Positions 15,025 through 22,568 of a stretch of 41,051 nucleotides of DNA are shown in pieces. The stretch is from GCA-2861595 sp035525365. Its GTDB lineage: Bacteria > Actinomycetota > Acidimicrobiia > Acidimicrobiales > GCA-2861595. The stretch's first letter is position 1, and each line of letters begins with the position of its first letter. The translations under genes and the position numbers were made by a program. The notes below the pieces were generated by a model. The model did no database searches. It was not told the origin of the DNA and was given only the letters and a program-made list of their open reading frames with translations. Location: NCBI GenBank assembly GCA_035525365.1, contig DATLEK010000079.1, positions 1 to 41,051 of the forward strand, in the 5' to 3' direction.

Positions 15025-15140
15025 GGACAACTCTCCTCGCGCCAGGAGAACGCCGGCAACCTGCCGATCCCGCCCAACCCCGCAGAACGCAGGCTACATC
15101 TCTTTGCAGCGAACGACCAGATAAGTTTCTCCGCAAATCC

Positions 15141-15173
15141 GTCGGTACAACTTTCCGACTGTATGATTAATTC
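15141..15173 (+). promoter_or_regulatory. Promoter/operator of the AbrB-type toxin-antitoxin pair
   Basis: TATGAT (15162-15167) stands six bases before the ATG at 15174, again a leaderless arrangement. The inverted repeat GTCGG-N9-CCGAC (15141-15159) overlaps the -35 region and could be an autoregulatory operator. Confidence 0.5.
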
Positions 15174-15479
15174 ATGTCGCGCACAACGCTTCGGGCAAAG
15201 GGCCAGCTGACGCTTCCAGAAGAGATTCGCGCCGCTGCGCACCTCGAAGAGGGGGACCTTCTCGAGGCGGAGATCACCGACGACGGCATCTTGCTGCGCC
15301 CGCAGAAGGTGATCGACGCCACCCAGGCGTGGTTCTGGACGCTCGAGTGGCAGGCCGGCGAGCGTGAGGCCGACGCCCAAGAGACGGCTGGCCTGGGGGA
15401 GACATTCAGCTCCGGCGAGGAGTTCGTCGAGGCGTTGCAGGCCCGGGCCAAGCCGGGTGGTCGACAACGCAAGCGCTGA
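15174..15479 (+). CDS. AbrB/MazE-type antitoxin
   Basis: A 101-residue protein with an N-terminal SpoVT-AbrB swapped-hairpin domain (TTLRAKGQLTLPEEIRAAAH, LLEAEITDDGILLRPQKV) and a longer C-terminal toxin-binding tail (WFWTLEWQAGEREADAQET; FSSGEEFVEALQARA). The tail resembles antitoxins whose partners are RelE-like toxins. The predicted toxin gene starts 7 bases after its stop. It lies within the accessory block between aroK and aroB. Confidence 0.85.
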   Translation: MSRTTLRAKGQLTLPEEIRAAAHLEEGDLLEAEITDDGILLRPQKVIDATQAWFWTLEWQAGEREADAQETAGLGETFSSGEEFVEALQARAKPGGRQRKR

Positions 15480-15486
15480 CTGTTCG

Positions 15487-15780
15487 GTGCCGACCTTTCG
15501 ATGGCTCCCTCGATTCGGTGCAGACTTCGACCGACTGGCGCACGCTCAGCAGGCGGCGTTCCTCGCCGCCGTAGCGCTGTTCGCCGCAGACCTTGGGGCC
15601 GGACATCAGTTTCGGAAGAGCCTTCGCGTCAAGGGCGTCAAAGGGGCCCGGGGCGTGTTCGAGATGACGTGGGCGGCGGATGGCCGCGCCACCTTCCGGT
15701 ACGGCGAGCCCGTTCGTGAGGGTGAGCCACACGTCATCTGGCGTCGCATCGGCACTCACGACATCTTCAAGCAACCGTGA
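15487..15780 (+). CDS. RelE/ParE-like toxin
   Basis: A 97-residue protein (from GTG 15487) with FRWLPRFGADFDRLAHAQQA at the start, then LGAGHQFRKSLRVKGVKGAR, VFEMTWAADGRATFRYG and HVIWRRIGTHDIFKQP. The final block, in which a strand with Arg residues precedes a C-terminal H/F motif, fits RelE-superfamily toxins. It directly follows the AbrB-type antitoxin gene, the expected order of such a pair. The frame is open farther upstream, but an earlier start would overlap the antitoxin gene and the homology begins here. mRNA cleavage is the usual activity of the family; it is not shown by the sequence alone. Confidence 0.75.
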   Translation: MPTFRWLPRFGADFDRLAHAQQAAFLAAVALFAADLGAGHQFRKSLRVKGVKGARGVFEMTWAADGRATFRYGEPVREGEPHVIWRRIGTHDIFKQP

Positions 15781-15966
15781 CCTGCGTTTCCCTGTTTGCG
15801 GGATGAGGACGGGAGTTCGAACGGGGTGGAGTTCGGTCTACGCCTGCGGTCGGTGGCTGCGACCGAAACGACGTCGGGGTGGTGGGCGGGGTAGTTGGCG
15901 GTGGAATCACCATCATTGCCGGCGGCGGCGACTGTCTACTCCCGGGCCGAACGTGTGACAGCGTCT
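15781..15966. other. Non-coding junction with a protease fragment
   Basis: No gene is visible here. The stretch consists of about 64 unrecognised bases, then the 85-bp protease copy (15845-15929), then 37 bases of unknown origin leading into the aroK-tail copy. It looks like a recombination scar. Confidence 0.6.
15845..15929. repeat. Partial copy of the protease gene segment
   Basis: Direct repeat of 13995-14079, as described there. On the - strand it would encode only a small internal protease fragment, without start or stop. Confidence 0.85.
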
Positions 15967-16035
15967 ATCGTGGTGGACGTGGAGGGGCTGAGCCCAGAGG
16001 AAGTGGTGGAGGAGATACTCCGGCAGCTGCCGTGA
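15967..16035 (+). repeat. aroK 3' end, copy 2, abutting aroB
   Basis: Copy of 12905-12973. It keeps the reading frame IVVDVEGLSPEEVVEEILRQ and ends in a TGA that overlaps the aroB GTG (GTGA). That overlap is the normal aroK-aroB junction, so this copy looks like the ancestral gene end, with the aroK upstream being the displaced or replaced one. Confidence 0.88.
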
Positions 16036-17036
16036 TCACGGTCCCCGTTGCCCTGGGCGACCGCTCCTATGACGTGCTGGTCGGCCCGGGTGCCCGCCAC
16101 CGGCTCTTGGAGGTGCTTCCCGTGGGCGCCCAGCGGGCGGCCATCGTCACCCAGGAAACCATCCCTGTCGTCGTGGATCCCGGAGTGGAGCACCGGGTGT
16201 TCACCATGGGGGAGGGGGAGGAGGCCAAGTGCCTGGAGACGATCGAGGAGCTGTGCTCGGGCTTCACCCGTTGGGGGCTGCGGCGGGGTGACGTGGTGGT
16301 GGCCGTCGGCGGGGGAGTGGTCACCGACACAGCCGGCTTCGCCGCCGCCGTCTACCACCGGGGAGTGGCCGTGGTCCATGTGGCCACCACGCTGCTGGGA
16401 CAGGTGGATGCCGCCATCGGGGGCAAGACGGGGGTGAACCTGCCCGAGGGCAAGAACCTGGTGGGAGCGTTCTGGCAACCTTCTGGCGTGCTGTGCGACA
16501 CCGAGGTGCTCGAGACATTGCCGCCCCGGGAGTACCGCAGCGGATGTGGGGAGATGGCCAAGTACCACTTCCTCGGCGGCGAGGGCCTGGAGGACCTGCC
16601 CCTCGACGAGCGGGTGGCCGCCTGCGTGCGCATCAAGGCCGAGGTGGTGGCCGACGACGAGCGGGAGGGCGGCCGGCGGGCCACTCTCAACTACGGCCAC
16701 ACCCTGGCCCATGCGCTGGAGACCGCCGGTGGCTACGGTCTTCGCCATGGCGAGGCCGTGTCCGTGGGTCTGATCTTCGCCGCCCATCTGGCCGAGCGCC
16801 TCGGGCGCATCGACGAGCGAAGGGTCGCCCATCATTACGAGGTGGTGGACAGCTACGACCTGCCGAAGACTTTCCCGGCGGGCACCGACGTCGACGAGGT
16901 GATCGAGATCATGGGTCGGGACAAGAAGGCCACCAGCGGGCTGAGCTTCGTGCTCGACGGCCCGAGCGGAGTGGCCGTGGTCCACGACGTTCCGAGAGCA
17001 GCGGTGGAAGCGACCCTCGCCGAGGTGGGCGAGTGA
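16032..17036 (+). CDS. aroB: 3-dehydroquinate synthase
   Basis: Converts DAHP to 3-dehydroquinate, the second step of the shikimate pathway, using NAD and a divalent metal. The 334-residue protein has the expected motifs: VAVGGGVVTDTAGFAAAVYH for NAD, TTLLGQVDAAIGGKTGVNLP, and metal ligands in SGCGEMAKYHF, LNYGHTLAHALE and LRHGEAVSVG. Its GTG overlaps the stop of the aroK-tail copy. The frame is open about 150 bases upstream, but that part reads through the duplicated junk and is not part of the gene. It overlaps aroQ by GTGA. Confidence 0.95.
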   Translation: MITVPVALGDRSYDVLVGPGARHRLLEVLPVGAQRAAIVTQETIPVVVDPGVEHRVFTMGEGEEAKCLETIEELCSGFTRWGLRRGDVVVAVGGGVVTDTAGFAAAVYHRGVAVVHVATTLLGQVDAAIGGKTGVNLPEGKNLVGAFWQPSGVLCDTEVLETLPPREYRSGCGEMAKYHFLGGEGLEDLPLDERVAACVRIKAEVVADDEREGGRRATLNYGHTLAHALETAGGYGLRHGEAVSVGLIFAAHLAERLGRIDERRVAHHYEVVDSYDLPKTFPAGTDVDEVIEIMGRDKKATSGLSFVLDGPSGVAVVHDVPRAAVEATLAEVGE

Positions 17037-17500
17037 CCGGGCCTCGCTTGCTTCTCCTCTCGGGGCCGAACCTCAACCTGCTCGGCGAGAGGGAGCCGGA
17101 GATCTACGGCACGGCCACCCTCGAGGATCACGTCGGCGCCGCTCGCGAGGCCGCCGAGGTGCACGGGATCTACCTGGAGCACGTCCAGTCCAACCACGAG
17201 GGCGAGCTGATCGACGCCGTCCACCACGCCCGAGGCCGCTGCCAGGCCATCGTGATCAACGCCGGCGCCTTCACCCACTACGCCTGGGCCCTGGCCGACG
17301 CACTGGCCGCCTTCGACGGCCCGGTGGTCGAGCTACACCTGTCCAACCCCCAGGCGCGTGAGCGGTGGCGTCATCGATCGGTCTTTTCCGGCGTGGCCGA
17401 TGGGTGCATCGCCGGCTTCGGCGACGCCGGCTACGTGCTGGCCCTCGACGCCGTGGCCCGCCTGTTGGCGACGGCCCCACAAAGGCAGCCTGGCCTCTAA
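17033..17500 (+). CDS. aroQ: 3-dehydroquinate dehydratase, type II
   Basis: Dehydrates 3-dehydroquinate to 3-dehydroshikimate; members are dodecamers of about 150 residues, and this one has 155. Motifs: LLSGPNLNLLGEREPEIYG with the catalytic Tyr, VQSNHEGELIDAVH, VINAGAFTHYAWAL, and VELHLSNPQARERWRHRSVF. The GTG overlaps the aroB stop (GTGA), so the two enzymes are translationally coupled. A 3-step block of one pathway is thus encoded here with aroK upstream. Confidence 0.95.
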   Translation: MTGPRLLLLSGPNLNLLGEREPEIYGTATLEDHVGAAREAAEVHGIYLEHVQSNHEGELIDAVHHARGRCQAIVINAGAFTHYAWALADALAAFDGPVVELHLSNPQARERWRHRSVFSGVADGCIAGFGDAGYVLALDAVARLLATAPQRQPGL

Positions 17501-17614
17501 CCGAGGCAGGAGAAGCTGCCGACAGTCATTCATGTGCGCAGAGTGCGATGACTAGAGTGACCATGGTTCGATGGACGGTTGAGCCGATACCCGGTGGGAA
17601 GGTGTGAACCCCCT

Positions 17615-19456
17615 ATGAGCGGTCGTGCCCTCCTGGTGTGGAACTGGGCTCGCACCCGCACGGTGGCCCAGGTGGCCATCGACGGGCTGATGTGGGCCGT
17701 CGCCCTGTCCTTCGCCACCGCCGCCCGCTACGACTTCGCCGGCGGACGAATCGACAAAGCCGGGCTGCTCGCCACCATCCCCCTCGCCGTCGTCCTCCAG
17801 CTCGGCGCCGGCCTCACCTTCGGCCTCTATGCCGGGCGCTGGCGCTTCGGCAGCTTCGAAGAGGTGGCCGCTCTCGCCAAGGCGGCTGGGCTGGCCACCG
17901 TCGCCCTGTTCGCGTTCAACCTGTCCGTGCGCCCTCAGCCCATCCCCCGCAGTGCGGCCCTCGGCGCCGGCTTCGCGGCCCTGGTCCTCATGGCCGGCGC
18001 CCGCTACCTGTGGCGCCTGCAACTCGAGAGGATGCGCCGGCCCACCGAGCACGACAGCACCCGCCTTCTCGTGTTCGGTGCCGGCGAGGGGGGCGCCCAG
18101 GTCATCACGGCCATGCTGCGGGACCCCGACAGCCCCTATTTCCCCGTCGGCCTGCTCGACGACGACCCCCGAAAGCGCAACCTGCGCATCAACGGGGTCT
18201 CTGTGGTGGGGGGCCGGCGTCAGCTCGAGGAAACGGCCCAGCGGTTGAAGGCCGACGCCCTGCTCATCGCCATCCCCTCCGCGGATTCCGAGCTGGTGGC
18301 CGAGCTGACCGACCTGGCCGCCGAGGTCGACCTGAACGTCAAGATCCTGCCCAGCGTGCGGGACCTGTTCGGTGGCGCCGCCGGCGTGGCCGACATCCGC
18401 GACATCGACGTCAAGGACTTCCTCGGCCGCCACCAGATCGAGACCGACATGGACGCCATCGCCGGCTACCTCACGGCCAAGCGGGTGCTGGTCACCGGCG
18501 CCGGCGGCTCCATCGGATCGGAGCTGTGCCGCCAGATCAGCCGCTTCGGCCCGGCCGAGCTGATCATGCTCGACTGCAACGAGGCCGGGCTGCACGCCGT
18601 GGAGCTGTCCCTCGAAGGCCGGGCCATGCTCGACAACGACGCCGTGGTGCTCGCCGACATCCGCGATACCGAGGGCATGAACCACCTCTTCGAGCAGCGA
18701 AAGCCCGAGGTGGTGTTCCACGCCGCCGCCCTCAAGCACCTCCCCCTCCTGGAGCGAACTCCGGGCGAGGCGGTGAAGACCAACGTGTGGGGCACCCTCA
18801 CCGTGTTGGAGGCAGCGGCGGCCCATGGCGTTGAGCGCTTCGTCAACATCTCTACCGACAAGGCCGCGGACCCGAGCAGCGTGCTCGGCTACACCAAGCG
18901 CATCGCCGAGCGCCTCACCGCCCACTTCGCCGCTGTCCAGGGACAGTGGTTCCTCAGCGTGCGCTTCGGCAACGTGCTGGGCAGCAGCGGCTCGGTGCTC
19001 ACCACCTTCCGGGCCCAGCTCCAGGCCGGCGGCCCCCTCACCGTCACCGACCCCGAGGTCACCCGCTACTTCATGACCGTGGAGGAGGCGGTGGAACTCG
19101 TCATCCAGGCCGGCGCCATCGGCCGCCCCGGCGAGGTCCTGGTGCTCGACATGGGCGAGCCCGTGCGCATCGCCGATGTGGCCCTCCGTCTCGCCTCCCA
19201 GGCCGAGCGCACCACCCGCGTGGTCTACACCGGCCTGCGCCCCGGCGAAAAGCTGCACGAGGTGCTGCTCGGTGCCGGCGAGGCCGACGTGCGCCCCATC
19301 CACAAGATGATCTCCCATGTGCCGGCGCCGGCGCTGTGCCCCCTCGAAGCCCGCACCATGGACCCGAGGGAGCCCGCCGAAGCCGTGATCAAGGCACTAC
19401 AGGCCCTGTGTGCGGACCACGACGAGTCCGTATCGCCGCCGCCCCCGAGCCACTGA
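17615..19456 (+). CDS. Membrane-bound NDP-sugar 4,6-dehydratase (CapD/WbpM-like)
   Basis: A 613-residue polysaccharide-biosynthesis protein. Four hydrophobic segments cover about residues 15-135, followed by a CoA-binding-like Rossmann domain (LLVFGAGEGGAQVITAML) and a short-chain dehydrogenase domain with the NAD motif VTGAGGSIGSE from residue 293. The catalytic region reads NISTDKAADPSSVLGYTKR: Ser413, Asp415 and Lys416 are present, while the place of the usual Tyr/Met of the YxxxK motif is Leu, with Tyr426 two residues later. Members make UDP-4-keto-6-deoxy-HexNAc for bacillosamine- or QuiNAc-type sugars. A Shine-Dalgarno (GGGAAGG) supports the ATG. It is the first glycan gene of the region and faces the - strand cluster. 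Confidence 0.92.
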   Translation: MSGRALLVWNWARTRTVAQVAIDGLMWAVALSFATAARYDFAGGRIDKAGLLATIPLAVVLQLGAGLTFGLYAGRWRFGSFEEVAALAKAAGLATVALFAFNLSVRPQPIPRSAALGAGFAALVLMAGARYLWRLQLERMRRPTEHDSTRLLVFGAGEGGAQVITAMLRDPDSPYFPVGLLDDDPRKRNLRINGVSVVGGRRQLEETAQRLKADALLIAIPSADSELVAELTDLAAEVDLNVKILPSVRDLFGGAAGVADIRDIDVKDFLGRHQIETDMDAIAGYLTAKRVLVTGAGGSIGSELCRQISRFGPAELIMLDCNEAGLHAVELSLEGRAMLDNDAVVLADIRDTEGMNHLFEQRKPEVVFHAAALKHLPLLERTPGEAVKTNVWGTLTVLEAAAAHGVERFVNISTDKAADPSSVLGYTKRIAERLTAHFAAVQGQWFLSVRFGNVLGSSGSVLTTFRAQLQAGGPLTVTDPEVTRYFMTVEEAVELVIQAGAIGRPGEVLVLDMGEPVRIADVALRLASQAERTTRVVYTGLRPGEKLHEVLLGAGEADVRPIHKMISHVPAPALCPLEARTMDPREPAEAVIKALQALCADHDESVSPPPPSH

Positions 19457-19489
19457 GGGCGCTACGAGCCGAGGCCCCTCGACGATCTT

Positions 19490-19515
19490 CTCCGGCCGCG
19501 CTGAGCCGGCCGGAG
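19490..19515. terminator. Hairpin between convergent genes
   Basis: CTCCGGCC (19490-19497) pairs with GGCCGGAG (19508-19515) around a 10-base loop, between the CapD-like gene (+) and the Uma2 gene (-). No U-tract is present. Confidence 0.4.
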
Positions 19516-19523
19516 CGGCCGCG

Positions 19524-20087
19524 TCAGCCGGCGAAGGTGGAGAGGTCCAGCCGAAGATCTCGGCCGTCGACCACCAGGTCGATAACGTTGGTGGCGACCA
19601 CGAGCTGGCCCGTAGCGAAGTGGTGAGCCTCCAGGGTGACGTCGGTGGCGGCTGAACCAGCGGGAAGGTCGACCAGCACATACAGCCCGGCGCCGCCGAG
19701 TCGGTAGTCGGTGAGTTTGCGCCCGCGGTCAACCGGCCTGGTGGAGGGGGATGCGACTTCCACGACCAGCAGGGGCGGCGGGTCCAGGTGTTCGGCCTCG
19801 GCCCGCTGCCAACCGGGAGCCACCACGGCCAGGTCGGGAACATTCAGGTACCCGCTGCCTCCCGGCACCTTCCAGGCAATCCCGTTGGACATGACGCAGC
19901 CGGGCGCCAGACCCAGCTGGCGGTCGGCCTGGCTGTGGAGCAGGGCCACCGCTCTCTCGTGTTCGTCGGTGGCCGGTGACACGATCAAGCTCCCCCAGGG
20001 ATCGAGTTCGAGATGGGCGATCCCCAACTCCGCTCGAAGCCAGTCGAGATCCTCGGCTCCGTAGCAGGTCGTGACCGGGTACGCCAT
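19524..20087 (-). CDS. Uma2 family (DUF820) putative endonuclease
   Basis: A 187-residue protein of the Uma2 restriction-endonuclease-like family. VPDLAVVAPGW carries the Asp, and LLVVEVASPSTRPVDRGRK has the Glu and the downstream Lys of a PD-(D/E)xK site; LTDYRLGGAGLYVLVDLPAG follows as in other members. The biological role of the family is unknown; it is abundant in cyanobacteria and actinobacteria. TACGCT seven bases before the ATG fits a leaderless start. It sits with vapBC in the accessory stretch next to the BY-kinase copies. Confidence 0.88.
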   Translation of the reverse strand: MAYPVTTCYGAEDLDWLRAELGIAHLELDPWGSLIVSPATDEHERAVALLHSQADRQLGLAPGCVMSNGIAWKVPGGSGYLNVPDLAVVAPGWQRAEAEHLDPPPLLVVEVASPSTRPVDRGRKLTDYRLGGAGLYVLVDLPAGSAATDVTLEAHHFATGQLVVATNVIDLVVDGRDLRLDLSTFAG

Positions 20088-20126
20088 GGTCCAAAGCGTA
20101 CCGTCCGGCTGCCCGGACTACAGCTA

Positions 20127-20558
20127 TTAGGTGTCGCCCGGGCGCCGGTGACGTACCGAGGCGAAGCGAAAGAAGTCACGGTCGAGGGTGATCACGGTGG
20201 CGCCGTGTTCGACAGCAACCGCGCCGAGAACGGCGTCGGGCACGAGATCGCCGGAAGCGTCCGCCTCATCACACAGCCGCCGCACGAGAGCGAGATGGCG
20301 CGGGCCGGGAGCTACTGGCAGGTGGTGGCGCTGCGACGTGGTGGCGTCGATGAAGGCGAATGCGTCGGCCACGGGGCTGGGGACCTCGAAGATGCGGCGG
20401 TTGGTCGCCACGCGGAGGAACGACGCCCACACGAGGTCGGGCACGCCGAAGTCGTCGTCACCGCCGACGAGAGAGTCGAACCAGGGGCGTACGACGCCGT
20501 GGTGGGGATGATCGGCGCGGTGGGCGGCGAGGACGACGTTGACATCGAGGACGAGCAC
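20127..20558 (-). CDS. vapC: PIN-domain toxin VapC
   Basis: A 143-residue PIN ribonuclease: MLVLDVNVVLAAHRADHPHH with the first Asp, DLVPDAVLGAVAVEHGATVI with the middle acidic residues and TLDRDFFRF with the last ones, so the full acidic set appears intact. It begins with GTG three bases after the vapB stop codon, the usual coupled arrangement. VapC toxins typically cleave tRNA or rRNA. The length and motifs match the FitB/VapC type. Confidence 0.9.
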   Translation of the reverse strand: MLVLDVNVVLAAHRADHPHHGVVRPWFDSLVGGDDDFGVPDLVWASFLRVATNRRIFEVPSPVADAFAFIDATTSQRHHLPVAPGPRHLALVRRLCDEADASGDLVPDAVLGAVAVEHGATVITLDRDFFRFASVRHRRPGDT

Positions 20559-20561
20559 GCG

Positions 20562-20819
20562 TCAGCGCCGGCGGTCGAGGTCGACATCGTCGTCGAGGGC
20601 CTCGTGGAGCGCCCGGTTGGACGTGAGGTCGATGCCCGGCCGTGGCCCGCTACCGCTGGCGAACACCGGGATGCGGGGCGCCCGGGCGACATCTTGGGCC
20701 CGGGCGAGCTCCCGCCGGAGGGCGGCCTCTACAACCTGACCGAGGGTCTCCCCGCGCTGGCTGGCCCGGCGCCTGGCCGCGGCGAGAAGCTCGTCGTCGA
20801 TCGAGACCGTTGTGCGCAT
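20562..20819 (-). CDS. vapB: Ribbon-helix-helix antitoxin VapB
   Basis: An 85-residue antitoxin with an N-terminal ribbon-helix-helix domain (MRTTVSIDDELLAAARRRA, then GETLGQVVEAALRRELA) and a C-terminal tail that would bind VapC. I chose the ATG at 20819, because MRTTVSID is the common family start and TATGAT (20827-20832) lies seven bases upstream with no Shine-Dalgarno. It pairs with the vapC that follows. Confidence 0.88.
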   Translation of the reverse strand: MRTTVSIDDELLAAARRRASQRGETLGQVVEAALRRELARAQDVARAPRIPVFASGSGPRPGIDLTSNRALHEALDDDVDLDRRR

Positions 20820-20826
20820 GATGCCG

Positions 20827-20832
20827 ATCATA
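20827..20832 (-). promoter_or_regulatory. -10 box of vapBC
   Basis: TATGAT read on the - strand, seven bases before the vapB ATG. This implies leaderless mRNA. Confidence 0.45.
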
Positions 20833-20873
20833 CCGCATCACGCGCATCACAAGGTGGAGAGGTCCATGGTTCT

Positions 20874-21130
20874 GTATCGAAGGTACTGCTCAGATGATCC
20901 CACACGATGTGATCAAGGGCGCGGGCTGTCCGGTTGAGACCGGGGAGCCGGCCCCTTGCCCGTCCACTCGCCCATCGCCGCGTGGGCCGCGGCCAGAGTG
21001 TTGATCGCTTCTCGACGTGGACCCAGCCACCGCCGGAGCGATCCCACGGCACGCTTCTTGCCGACAAAGCCGGCGCAGGGGGAGGGCGAGGAAGTGAGGG
21101 GCCGGGGCACGGGGAGGGCCAGGGGTGACC
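20874..21130. repeat. Repeat block downstream of BY-kinase copy 1
   Basis: This gene-free block holds three repeated pieces. 20874-20938 (core TACTGCTCAGATGATCCC) is about 95% identical by eye to 22252-22316. 21014-21040 (core ACGTGGACCCAGCCACC) recurs at 24058-24084. 21040-21075 (core GCACGCTTCTTGCCGACAAA) recurs at about 22500-22533 and 24133-24167, and in part at 26128-26140. All lie just 3' of a BY-kinase copy or, for the last, of a glycosyltransferase gene. Confidence 0.8.
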
Positions 21131-21137
21131 GCGGTGC

Positions 21138-21581
21138 TCAGAGCTTGACCTGGGGCGCCTTGTCCTTGTTGGCTTTGGCCTTGAACTTGTTCTTGTCGGA
21201 CCTGCTGCCGGCGGGGGTGGAGGAGTAGGCGTAGGCGTAGGCGTAGCGGGATGTGTAGCCGTAGGAGTCCTCCTCGGCCACGCCGTTTAGCACGGTGCCG
21301 AGGATGGGGGCATCCACATGGGCCAGCAGCTCGATGGTCCTGGCGATCTCCTTGCGGGTGGTGCGCCCCGCGGTGGCCACCAGCAGGGTGACGTCCACCC
21401 GGCTCGACAGCACCGCAGCGTCGGTGACGGGCAGCACTGGCGGGCAGTCCACCAGCACGATGTCGGCCTCGGCCTGCAGGGCGGTGATCACCTCCACCGT
21501 GCGCCTACCCGAGAGCAGTTCGGAGGGGTTGGGCGGTACGGGCCTCGACGCCAGCAGGGCGAGGCGGTCTCGGCCCCGGTA
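21138..21581 (-). pseudogene. BY-kinase copy 1, C-terminal part only
   Basis: Homologous to the last quarter of the full gene at 24220-25866. Recognisable sequence begins near RDRLALLAS at about 21581, where similarity to the intact copy breaks off, and runs to the normal stop. It keeps Walker B (IVLVDCPPVLPVTDAAVLSS), LGTVLNGVAEEDSYG and the Lys-rich tail, but lacks the Wzz domain, membrane segments and Walker A. The reading frame is open throughout. The Tyr-rich tail (YGYTSRYAYAYAYSS) differs from that of copy 3 (YGYPYRYSYSP), although the flanks are nearly the same. It cannot work as a kinase alone; it may be a relic or a sequence donor. Confidence 0.85.
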
Positions 21582-21734
21582 AAAGCAACCGCCGAAGCGT
21601 CACGCTTGCAGGCGGCTCTGGCCAGGGCAAGCTACGGAGGAGGGTGCAGTGGCCGCTACGGAGGAGGGTGCAGTGGCCGACCTCCCGTCCGGCAAGCGCT
21701 GAGGAGACGGCGCGGCTTCGGATCGCTGACCCGC

Positions 21735-21746
21735 TATTCTCGTGCC
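21735..21746 (+). promoter_or_regulatory. -10 box before a small gene pair, leaderless
   Basis: TATTCT (21735-21740) lies six bases before the ATG at 21747, with no Shine-Dalgarno. It repeats the leaderless pattern seen at 646, 6563 and 15162 and supports the small gene as real. Confidence 0.45.
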
Positions 21747-21947
21747 ATGGCGCCGGAGAGTCGTAAGGCCGCGATCGAGCCGTCCGCCGCCGCCGACGAA
21801 GTCATCAACGATCATCCCGAGCTGGTCGAGCGGCTGAACGATGGCGACCCCAGCGCTCTGCTGGAACTGCTCGAGGCGGCCGGGGGCAAGGTCGGCCAAG
21901 CCACCATCAAGGTTGTCGACCGGCCCAGTACCGCCGCCACAGGGTGA
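21747..21947 (+). CDS. Small hypothetical protein of a cassette between BY-kinase copies
   Basis: A 66-residue acidic protein (MAPESRKAAIEPSAAADEVI; LLELLEAAGGKVGQATIKVV) that I do not recognise. The leaderless -10 box and GC-rich third positions favour a real gene. It is followed after 40 bases by a second small frame on the same strand, so the two may form a toxin-antitoxin-like or other two-gene cassette. Both lie between decayed BY-kinase copies 1 and 2. Confidence 0.5.
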   Translation: MAPESRKAAIEPSAAADEVINDHPELVERLNDGDPSALLELLEAAGGKVGQATIKVVDRPSTAATG

Positions 21948-21987
21948 GCCTTTTCAGCTTCGATGGCGGGGGTGTCGAGAGTTGCGC

Positions 21988-22275
21988 GTGGTCAGCTACA
22001 CGCTGCAGGGCGGAAGACACACCGACATCGCCGCGGTCGTAATCGAGGCCGACTACCACGATGGCGCCACACTGGAGATCGCCGTCGAGCTGGAGATGAA
22101 TCTCCAGTCGTTCTTGGCGACCATTGCCGCGATCAACAAGCGGTTGGCTGCCCTTCGTCCATCGAGCTGTGCCCCTCAGCCCGCCGGCCTCGCGAGCGTC
22201 GCGGCTTGGCCATCGCTCCGAGGCCTTCTTCGATCCGGTCGAACACGCCCCGTGTCGAAACTACTGCTCAGATGA
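21988..22275 (+). CDS. Small hypothetical protein, second gene of the cassette
   Basis: A frame of 95 residues beginning VVSYTLQGGRHTDIAAVVIE, then ADYHDGATLEIAVELEMNLQ and a helix-like FLATIAAINKRLAAL. No family is recognised. The last 30 or so residues (from about PSSCAPQ) are Pro/Ser/Arg-rich and run into the repeat that starts at 22252, so the natural C-terminus may have been lost when the repeat was joined. The start is uncertain: GTG 21988, or TTG 21982. Confidence 0.42.
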   Translation: MVSYTLQGGRHTDIAAVVIEADYHDGATLEIAVELEMNLQSFLATIAAINKRLAALRPSSCAPQPAGLASVAAWPSLRGLLRSGRTRPVSKLLLR

Positions 22276-22560
22276 TCCCACACGATGTGATCAAGGGCGC
22301 GGCCTGTCCGGTTGAGGTCCATGGCGGGAGCATGCCCGGCGGGTGTGACTGCTTGAGGGCTTCGACGGCGAAGAGCGTGATGTGGGAACGGTTCCTGCCG
22401 ACGAATCGCCATGGCGGTGTCGGGGCGCCGGCGCCGGCAGTCAGCGGGCCGGGCCCGCAGCGGCCGCCACTCCTGGGGCTCTGACGGCGGAAACCGGTCC
22501 CACAGCACGCTTCTTGCCGACAAAGCCGGCGCCGGGGGGGCCGGGGAAAGCAGGGGGGAG
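22252..22560. repeat. Repeat block downstream of BY-kinase copy 2
   Basis: Holds 22252-22316 (copy of 20874-20938), 22317-22410 (core GAGGGCTTCGACGGCGAAGA; copy of 25971-26064, about 92% by eye), and 22474-22533 (core GGGGCTCTGACGGCGGAAAC; copy of 24110-24167, with a shorter match at 26103-26140). No gene is supported in this stretch. Confidence 0.82.
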
Positions 22561-22568
22561 CGGGGTGC

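Noticed and set aside
12974..15966. Insertion sequence or integrative element with its own recombinase
   Set aside because: No transposase, integrase or terminal inverted repeats are visible in the interval; only the duplicated gene end suggests insertion.
15879..16031. N-terminal extension of aroB
   Set aside because: The extra codons translate duplicated protease and aroK-tail DNA; the conserved AroB sequence starts at GTG 16032.
17552..19318. Long - strand open frame (588 codons) opposite the CapD-like gene
   Set aside because: Shadow frame with no recognisable motif; the + strand gene has full family architecture.
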